Part shown: positions 11,301 through 19,309 of the stretch, piece after piece | Layout: every line of letters starts with the position of its first letter | How positions within the stretch are numbered: position 1 is the stretch's first letter | Assembly (NCBI RefSeq): GCF_000002865.3 | Contig: NW_001865059.1 | Location: forward strand, 424,941 to 455,474 | Source: Monosiga brevicollis MX1 | Taxonomy: Eukaryota > Opisthokonta > Choanoflagellata > Craspedida > Salpingoecidae | DNA: 30,534 nt | Direction of reading: 5' to 3' | Notes under the pieces: generated by a model | The model's input: only the letters and a program-made list of their open reading frames with translations | The model's database searches: none | Told to the model about the DNA's origin: nothing | Position numbers and translations under genes: made by a program

Positions 11301-13066
11301 GGCCACGGTGAGAAGGAGGCGGCTACTACGGGCACCACTCGAGCCCGGTACAGTGATGCCAAAGGCACCACGCTGGGCTCGCTGGCGGACAAGATCTTGC
11401 ACCACGTGCCGCGACGCCTGATCGTTAAAGTAGTTGCCCCGAAGAGCCTCCTCGTCAATAAAGGGCACGTAAGAGGATTCGTCCGCTTGGGCCCCCTCGG
11501 CGGCCTGGAGCAGGGTTTTGGTATGCCGATTCGCTGATTGCAGACTATCAATGAGCAGATCGTGTTTGCGCTCGTGCTCTCCCAGGTTGTTGGGGTCGGT
11601 GGGCAGTGAGGCTCTGGGCCGGCTGACAAAGTCGGGATCCGTGTCCAGACGTCGACGACTAGCGCCATTCAATGGGGCTGGGGAGTGCCGGCCCACCTGT
11701 TGAGCGTTGAAGTTGTGACTGTTCTTGTTGTAGGTGGAGAGATCAGCAGTGTCAAAAGTGGTGCGTCGGGCGCGTGGGCCTTTGGAAACGGTGCTGTACA
11801 GCGCGTGCAGATCGCGGACCGATGGGGATGGGCTCGAGTCGGAGCTGCGGTTGATATCCTGATACGAATCGACGTCACCGCTTTCAACGCTGCTGTAGCG
11901 GGGACGCCGGCCACGTGATGAGTTGTCTTGAAGAACTTTGGCCTCGCCAGGGCGTTGGCTTTCTAGGCCGGGCGCCACCTCATGGATCTGGGCGTAGACC
12001 GGGTCAAAGTCCAGCATGTCACGAGAGTTTTGCGAAGGTTCCAAAGGGTTTGGTGCGTTATTGAGCAGGGGCGAACTTTGCGAGGCGTGCAGAACCGGCA
12101 CACGCTGCTGAGCGGCTACTATGGATACGCGCGGGCCGTGGTCGGGCGAGGATTGGACAACAATGCGCAACTGCTGGATGTTGTGCAGGAGCAGCCGCTG
12201 CTGGGATGGAGACTGGAAAGTGAGGGGGGGGGGGGGGGGGGGGGGAAAAAAAACCCCGAACCCCAGGAAAAATGACTTTTTGCCNNNNNNNNNNNNNNNN
12301 NNNNNNNNNNNNNNNNNNNNNNNNNNNNNNNNNNAGGAACACGGAACGCGAGGAAAAGTGACTTTGTGCATTGGCAGTGATACAAGGCACCGAGCCGGCT
12401 GGACGAGCACGTAACAAGCATGCCTTGAAAGAGCAAACCAACCTCGAGGCCCAGCCGCGTGAGGTCATCGGCGTGCAGCGCCAGCAGCCGATTACCATCG
12501 ATGCGATGCGCCTTGAAGGAGCGCTTGAGCTCGGACATGTGCACAGACTCGAGCCATCGACCCACGTCCCGCGTTGACCACTGTGATATATGTCATGAAA
12601 GGAGGGACAAGCATGCGAGTAAGGCATCGGCTTTGAGATCGTGCAAGCACGTTGACAGAGATATGGGTGCGCCGGCGCTGCCGCTTACGGTGACATGGGG
12701 TGTTTGCTATGATGGCAGACGAGATATAATTCAAGGGCCACATGGAAGCGGTCAGGGTGAGGCTGGGTTTGCATACGAGTGCCACTGGTGGGCATGCCGA
12801 GCATGAGCAAGGCTGAGGGGCACACACACCTTGTCTTGGGTGGAGATGCTTGCGGCTGAAGGCTGCGAGTAGCAAAGCGCATGCAGCCATGGAGGCGTGG
12901 TGAGATGAGCAGCAATGTGTGGTGCAATGTGCACCACAAACAACATCAAGCTAGATCATGGCATGTGTGTTACCTTGGCGGCGCCGGTGCGAGCCTCGGG
13001 ACTCTCGGGACGCGGCGGGGCAATGACGGCTGGCGAGGAATGGCGCGCTCGCCACCGCCGAAACAT
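8348..13066 (-). CDS. SAM domain plus five SH2 domains adaptor
   Basis: Exons (minus): 13066-12974, 12862-12830, 12580-12443, 12212-8573, 8451-8348; 4008 nt, 1335 residues. The start ATG at 13066 is the first in frame; the two short 5' exons rest on splice signals alone. A SAM domain (about 43-106) opens with W-S-T-R-D-V-G-R-W-L, has I-D-G-N-R-L-L-A-L, and is split by the gap-bearing intron before L-L-L-H-N-I-Q-Q-L. SH2-like units at about 348-433, 477-588, 643-740, 972-1066 and 1238-1335. The FLVR arginine is kept in units 2-5 (Y-F-V-R, F-F-I-R, F-I-I-R, F-I-V-R) but unit 1 has A-F-G-I-T. The last SH2 is completed by the final exon, which ends E-L-I-N-Y-H...L-P-V-V-L-R-Q. Tyr motifs Y-A-Q-I, Y-S-S-V, Y-S-T-V and Y-E-T-L lie in the linkers. 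No kinase or phosphatase domain is visible. Inferred role: multivalent phosphotyrosine scaffold. Confidence 0.85.
12224..12245. repeat. Poly(G) run beside the assembly gap
   Basis: Twenty-two G followed by eight A. It lies in an intron, just before a low-quality-looking stretch and the N run. Confidence 0.9.
12285..12334. other. 50-N assembly gap, probably false
   Basis: Exactly 50 N, the size often used as a placeholder. The gap lies in the intron between the two SAM exons (12442-12213). Its left flank repeats its right flank imperfectly, so little or no sequence may be missing. Confidence 0.95.
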
Positions 13067-14521
13067 GGCGGTGGACGGACAGCCCGAGAGCAGGGTGAGG
13101 ACACCTAAGATGGGCCGCTGGGGTCCTGATTTTGACAAGGAAGGAAGTGTGCGGCGAGAAGAGGGCCGGCAGCTGGCGAAAGAGCAGATCAGCCAGCTGA
13201 AGAGGTGACTGCGCGGAGGGGACCATCGACTTGTGCGGGCTGTGCGAGGCGCTGCGGATGGCGGGGTGAATGATAGGTTTGTGTGTGTGTGTGTCTGCGT
13301 GTGTCAGCAATCTGGGTGCTTGAATGATTCGGTGCAAACCGAGAGAGGAGTGCTGGGGTGGCGAATGCTCTGGCTGGTAGGGAGGATGAATGACTCAAGG
13401 GCTGAGATCCGTGCACGGCTGGAAAGATAAAAGGTATCGGGAAGGGCTGCTCGTTTGGAGCTGAATGGCAGCCCGCTCTGGGCTATATGGCTGATGGGGC
13501 ACACCAAGGTCGTGGTGGCTGCGGGAAGTGGTGAAGCTTCCTCCGAGCAAGGATGGACGGGGGGGAGGTAAGGATTGGGCACTCGCTTTCCGTTTCCATG
13601 AACGATGACCCTTGTGAGGGGGACAGTAGGCTGTGTGGCCTTGACACGGGATTGCCGCGCAACGGGCGCCGTTGGTAGGCAAGCGTTGCGTGAGTCAGGG
13701 ATTCGGGAGGGACGGAGAGGTGCGCTGGGTTGATGGGACAATACAAAAAAAGGCTTAGTTGAGCTTGGGGCAAGAACATGGGCAAAGCACGACTCCGACC
13801 ACAGTTGCTGTTCAGCAATCGTCGGGTCGCTCCACCCGAGGGAACGGCACAGCCCCCCGTTTCCTGTTTCCTGTTGTGGGGAGTGGGCTATGGTTGCGCT
13901 TGCATCTCTTGATGTGTCGTGAGTGGTTCAGGTGATGATGATGCCCGCCAGCGCCAGGCACGACCAGGCGCCACTGCATGCAGGCAAGCAAATGAAAGCC
14001 GTTGTAGACAGGTGTTGAGAAGATCTGTTGTATTTGGTTGTTGTTAACACCTGTTGTTGAATTGTCAATTCAGTTGGGGGCGCCAAACGAGTCACTCAAC
14101 AGCAAACCACGATCTTTCTAAGTTCCTTCACAAACCAAAATAGATCGTGGCATGTGTACTGCAATAAGTCGTATTTTTGCTTCATCAGCTCTTTCATCTT
14201 GCTCTTTTAAAAAATCATGACAGCAGTTTCAAACCGACAAACGTAGCGTCAACGTCGTCGCCCTCTCTCTCTGTGACGAGCGCGCGCAACCTGGACGGAG
14301 CTCATTTTTGGGCTGTCGAGTCAGGAGCGGCACTATACCGGCCATGGCAGGGGTGGAAGGGGTGGCATCATCATCATCGGTAGCAAGACCGGGCAGTGGC
14401 CATGAACGTGGCAGCTTGCGCGTCATGCACCCGGGTGACGAGATAGCCTCGTCCCTGTAAGTTGATGGATGGACGGCAGTGCTGGCATGCTTTCGATGGC
14501 AACGCAAGCGCTAGAGCGGGC
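13067..14521. other. Divergent intergenic region
   Basis: About 1.45 kb separate the SAM-SH2 gene (-) and the RUN-DysF-RH gene (+), so it probably holds both promoters. It contains a GT-rich tract near 13276-13305, a near-perfect palindrome at 14059-14071 and two 9-bp inverted repeats between 14008 and 14150. Open frames here have no family signal. Confidence 0.55.
14008..14150. repeat. Cluster of short inverted repeats
   Basis: ACAGGTGTT (14008-14016) pairs with AACACCTGT (14046-14054). GAATTG-T-CAATTC lies at 14059-14071. CCACGATCT (14107-14115) pairs with AGATCGTGG (14142-14150). All are perfect. A regulatory role is inference. Confidence 0.5.
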
Positions 14522-17500
14522 ATGCCGGCCGATGCGCGTCAGAATACCCTTGTATTGAAGCCACTTAACTCACCTGGCGCCCCTTACATGACCTTGCGTA
14601 GGGCGGGTGCTGCCGCGGTCGAGCCGCTGGATCCCCGCGACCCCTTGAACCGAATTCGCGAGCTGGTTCGTCTTGCAAGCAGCCGGAAGAAGAAAAAAAA
14701 AGTCGTCAACCCGTGGAACCTCACTCGTGCGCTCTGGTTTACCCCTGTCCTAGGAGCCGCAATATCGACAGCTGGTCATCGACCTCACGTCCTCCGTGGG
14801 AGCGGTAAGCTGCAACCGCTCACTTCACGTCTCCCATGCGGGAGATGGAAAAGAAGAATGCTCAACGCAGACCTGCACCTCCTCACGCGGGTTTCTTAAA
14901 TGACGATTCGCTTGCAGTATGCGCAAGCCATCAAGAATCCCAGTGCAGCTTTGCGCATGGATCATTTCCTGCACAATGACGGGCGCATCCAAGGCAATCT
15001 CCTCAAGATTTGTATGCATGGCATCATTTACCCCAAGCCTCTCTGGGGTGCAGGCCACAAGGCCGCCAGTAAAGCCTTTATCGCGGTTCTCAAAACTGTA
15101 CCTGCTCTTGCAGAACCTTTGTCTGAACCAAACCCATGCAAGGTCTGTGATGGGGCTGCTCTGCAACAGCCCAAGTTCACTTTGGCTCGCTCATCTCAGT
15201 CTCTCTCACCTTGTTGGAGCTTAGGCGTGTGCATCGCTGATGCTCCAAAAGTATGAAGTCCTGTCCCCGGTCTTCGCCGCCATTGAAGACTCGAGGGCCT
15301 ATTCACCCAAGGCCTTTTTAAAACAGCAAACTGCCCGTGAAATGATCCTGCACTGGCTCGTCGAAGGTACCTCTTCCCGTCCGTTTGGCTGACTGCTTGA
15401 CCTTCCCACGCCGACCTAGCAAGGGACGATCAACGGTGCTTGGCCTCACCTCCGCCCTGCTGGATGGCCCACAGTTGTTTTTTCCATGGCGGCGCACCGT
15501 CATGCCTTGGCACGAGTCACCGACCAGCCACCGACAGCCGCCCCGATTGACATGCCCGCTGTAGCTGAAATGCGCGACACGAGACTTCAGCCCCAACTCT
15601 CAGACGAACCCCTTTTCAATCGGCGTCGCGAGGACACCTTGCTGCCCGGCCAACCGCAACTACTCAAGCTCAAGAAGAAAGACAAGGGACGGAAGGCAAA
15701 GCGTTCTTCGGCCCCGCACCGCAAGCCAAAGGCTGACAGCGCCACCGCTAGTCCCTCCAGCCCAGCGCTGATTCATACCCCATTGTCTGAGCCTCAACCC
15801 GCAGCCTCAGCAACCACGCCTGCTTCAGAGGTGACCACAGTGGTGGCACCTGAGCAGACCTCATTGTTCTCATGCCCCGACAGCACAGCAATGCCCACCG
15901 ACGTGACAACCGATGAGAACTCGACAGCCGATGAGAACTTGACGGCAACCGAACCCAGTGTTGGCCATGTCGCCGCAGTCTCCGATTCAATTGTCCCGGC
16001 AGCCGCCGAGCTCCTCATGGATAACGTTCACAGTCTCAGTGCAGCACGAGATGATTCAGAGGTCGATCGAGATTCGCTGTGCCCGCCGTGCTCATTAATG
16101 TCGGCAGGACCCCCTGACAACATGGTTGCGTCTGATGCCATGGAACAAACCACACCTCGAGATGAGGCTCAGACTGTGGCTTCCGCTGAGGAGCCTGCCG
16201 AAACTTCCGAACATGCTCCCGAGGCTCTTGAAGGCCCTGAAGTACCGTACGAAGAGGAGCCCGTCGTAGCTTCCGAGGATCTTGCCAGCGCCGACACTTC
16301 TGTCCTGGAAGACAACAAAGTCGTTTCCGGTGCGCTCATTGACGAAGCTTTGACAGCCACCGAGCAAGACTCTGAAGTATTGGCACCGGAGGAGAAGTCG
16401 GATGCTCTATCAACTGCATTTGTTGCCATCACCAGCGAAGACCTGGAGCGCTTGACTGCTCGACAGCGGGAGGTCCAACAATGGGTTGAACAAAAAAACT
16501 TGGAGGTCAAGGTGAGATCGTTTACCCATTTGCCGTCCCTTTCTACGAAGGCTCGTGCACCCGACTACAACCTCACCTGCCCTGGACTCACACGCGCTTT
16601 GTTTGCTCGCTGGCTGCGCTGTTATACCCATGTTTAGACGATTGTCGTTGTCGAGAACCAGCGGCGTCGTCCTTTATGCACCGTTTACAGCTCGAAGCAT
16701 CTTGTTTTTCACGATCCGCCACCGTTTGCAACGATCCAAGGTTTATTTTGTGGTCAATCCCTTTCTGAGGTCTGTCTTGAAACAATTGTTGTTTGTTGCA
16801 CGCGACAAGAGATGCTATCGTTGAGCTTGAAGTCGTCAGCGTTGGTGTGACCCACCCTCATTTCGCGATTCGCTTGGGTGTGTGAAAGGTGGCGCCTGAC
16901 TTGCACTATGAGTGGTGCGATGACTGGAAGGTGGACTATACACATGCTGCCGTCGATGATGAGGTTGGTACGAATAGTATGGCCGTGATTATTTAGACCG
17001 ACCTCATCGCTCCCCCGGAACTGTGCAGGGCTGGCAATACAGCTACTCTTTCCGCGGGGACTTTGTCGATCAACGCACATACATGCGTTTTGTCCGCACC
17101 CGCCGCTGGAAGCGCCAGTGTGCGCGCACAGGCAAGGCTTCCTGTCCAACCGCTCCAGGCTGGCACCGAGCTTGTTCCATTTGTTTTTGTTTTGCTTTGT
17201 TTCGTTTTGTTTTTATTTGTTTTTTGTTTTCGTCACGATTATTGAACGACGGGCACTCCTTTGCTTACAAGATGCATCACCCCTTTGGGCGCCAAATTTG
17301 ACTCAAAAATAGGCGAGGGGGAGATGGCTATGCGCTCGCATAGCCTGTCTCGGACATTGTTCACCACTCACGTCGTGGAAACCTTGACTGATGCGTTCAA
17401 CTCTGTATTCCAATATCTGCTGGATCTGCCAGCCACACTCGAGAAGTACGAGCTCTATAACCCTCGCCACGGCACCTATCTTAACGGCCAGGCTGTCATG

Positions 17501-19198
17501 GATGCTGGCGTGGCTGATGCTATGACTCCGGCACATTTGGATGCGGAACTACTGGCCTTCTTACATGAAAACAACGACTCAAACTCAGAGCCAAATTCAG
17601 AGCCTTCAGGTAGGCAGCGGCGCCACGCTTCTTGCCTGTGCATGAATGAGTGATGATGACTTGTAAAATGGCGCGCCACTCCTAGTCCATCGCACCGTGT
17701 CCTTTGGCGTGGATGACCATGAGAACGAGGCAGAGGACGAGATGTTTTGCGACATTGACATCGACGTACTGTGTAAATGGGCCGACGCTCAAGTGCCCCA
17801 CCTAGCCAAGTCGCTGCTCCATGTCAAGGTATTCGGGCCCGTAGCCCTGTCGCAACCGTTGCCAGGCCGCCAGCGGTTGCTCATGGGGCGTCAATGTAAT
17901 TTGTGCAGGACGAAAAGCAGCTCGATTTTGAGGCAGTGAATCAACTGTTGGAAGCCCAAGACCGACGCTGCGCTGCCTGTCGCAACGACATTGTGGCCAC
18001 CGACAATGATTGGCAGCAATCTGCCCAAGTGTGCTTTTTTACTGGGCGCATTTATTGTCATGTGTGCCAGCGTGGCAACCGGGAGGTAAATTGGCTGACA
18101 CCAACCCAGCTTGCAATCAGACTTGCCAACGCCCCATCGTTATTTTGCCAAGCCATCCACTCACAAAGTTGCTGGCGTGCCTTGCCGATATCGTCTCCAC
18201 CTTCAAGATCATTCCGGCACGTGCGATCAATCTCTGTGACTTCACTTCGTTACCCGTGTCCGACAAAGCTGCTGCCGCTCTGGGCTTGCTCCAAATGGTT
18301 TGTGCTCTTCCTCGCTGATATGGGAAGATTCTGGGTTTATGACTCTCTTTTTTTTTTTTTTTTTTTTTGCTGAAGGAGGCTGCTGACATCATTGTGGGCT
18401 TGGTTTTCTTCACAGAAAAAGTTCTACGACGTAGATGACATCAACAAATCGCCTGGTCTGAAAGAACTCAACTCTGTGCAGGTCGGGGTCGCGTCTATTC
18501 TGCTTTGTGTCTAGTTTGTTGCTTTTAGGTTTATTTTTGGGTTTCGTTTGGAATTTTTTTGGCTTTTTGCTCAGCGTCGTCCGCATGTGGTCTTTGATGG
18601 TATCATATAGTTGCCAGAGTGGATTCTTCAACAATTGGCCCAATCCAAAGAAAAGATGCTGCCAGCCTTGGAAGAATGTGTACGCCTACGCAAACAGCTC
18701 TACGACCTTCTTGACCAGGTGAGCACGCAACTCGGAAATGAAACAGCCGACGCACTTGTTTCTCTAAGGTTTTGTAGGCGCATTTGGGTAGCTGCCCAAA
18801 AGCATGGTCTCAGTTGAGGTTGATTGGTGTGTCGATGGCTGCACCGATTCAAAACAGCTCATCTCCTACTCCCAACAGGCAAAATCAAAGGGGCAACTGA
18901 TCAAGGCGCAAGACGAACTCGCGCATGACCGTGCTTTTTATGGCCATGAGTACCTCTTTGACCTTGAAAAAAAGCCTAGTTGCTTTACTTTGAGCGATTT
19001 TGCGGAGCTTGGCAAGGCCCAGTCAGCCCAACACAGCAATCTCATGCATTTGTTGCGGAGTGCAAATGCCAAGGTAAACACAGTCTATGCAGACTCTGGC
19101 TTTTGTTTGCATGCTTGTTTTACGCTTCTCATCTTCGTTTTCAACCCTTTTGCGCTTGTTTTGAACGGCAGATCCAGGCTTGGATGCCCTCTCCGTGA
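14522..19198 (+). CDS. RUN-like, DysF and Rubicon-homology protein
   Basis: Exons: 14522-14665, 14754-14804, 14918-15142, 15225-15366, 15424-16511, 16638-16740, 16812-16840, 16889-16963, 17029-17131, 17313-17609, 17686-17828, 17909-18085, 18208-18297, 18416-18481, 18611-18718, 18879-19073, 19172-19198 (3063 nt, 1020 residues). Residues 48-187 look like a RUN domain (L-V-I-D-L-T-S-S-V; L-L-K-I-C-M-H-G). An acidic, disordered stretch runs to 550. DysFN follows (V-E-N-Q-R-R; D-P-P-P-F), then DysFC (Y-E-W-C-D-D-W-K-V-D; GWQYS; F-V-R-T-R-R-W-K-R). From 801 comes a Rubicon/PLEKHM/DEF8-type RH domain: C821/C824 and C850/C853, then IPARAINLCDF, D-V-D-D-I-N. Known role of RUN-RH proteins: late-endosome and autophagy regulation with RAB7. 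Ambiguities: start (14465, 14522 or 14588), the exon 4/5 and 9/10 junctions, and a 48-nt intron. The protein stops just before the usual distal Cys cluster. Confidence 0.75.
16841..16888 (+). other. Very short (48-nt) intron between DysF halves
   Basis: The donor is AGC|GTTGGT and the acceptor GTGAAAG|GTGGCG. Without it the frame meets TGA at 16881-16883. With it, the exon ending V-E-L-E-V-V-S joins V-A-P-D-L-H-Y-E-W in phase 0. Confidence 0.5.
18348..18368 (+). repeat. Poly(T) run in an intron
   Basis: Twenty-one T about 45 nt before the acceptor of exon 14 of the RUN-DysF-RH gene; it may serve as an extended pyrimidine tract. Confidence 0.8.
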
Positions 19199-19309
19199 GT
19201 GAGTTGACCAATCATGGGAGCCTCGAGTTGTCACGGATGAATTGTTGCGCTGCGCGCACTGGCTCTTTTACCTTGTTGTTGGTAGCATGTTAATCAATCG
19301 AGTTTTTCT
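19199..19309. other. Short convergent spacer
   Basis: Only 111 nt lie between the stop of the RUN-DysF-RH gene (+) and the stop of the prolyl hydroxylase gene (-). No AATAAA is visible on either strand, so the two 3' UTRs very likely overlap. Confidence 0.6.

Noticed and set aside
12058-12627. Frames running through the N gap and poly(G)
   Set aside because: Artefacts of reading N as open codons. The SAM exon and the following exon are joined by splicing around this stretch.
13304-13818. Minus-strand Ser/Pro-rich frames in the divergent spacer
   Set aside because: No start context, no splice-supported link to the SH2 gene, and low-complexity content only.
16858-16880. Continuation of exon 7 to T-H-P-H-F-A-I-R-L-G-V
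   Set aside because: It hits TGA at 16881 and leaves no usable donor; the 48-nt intron explains the frame better.
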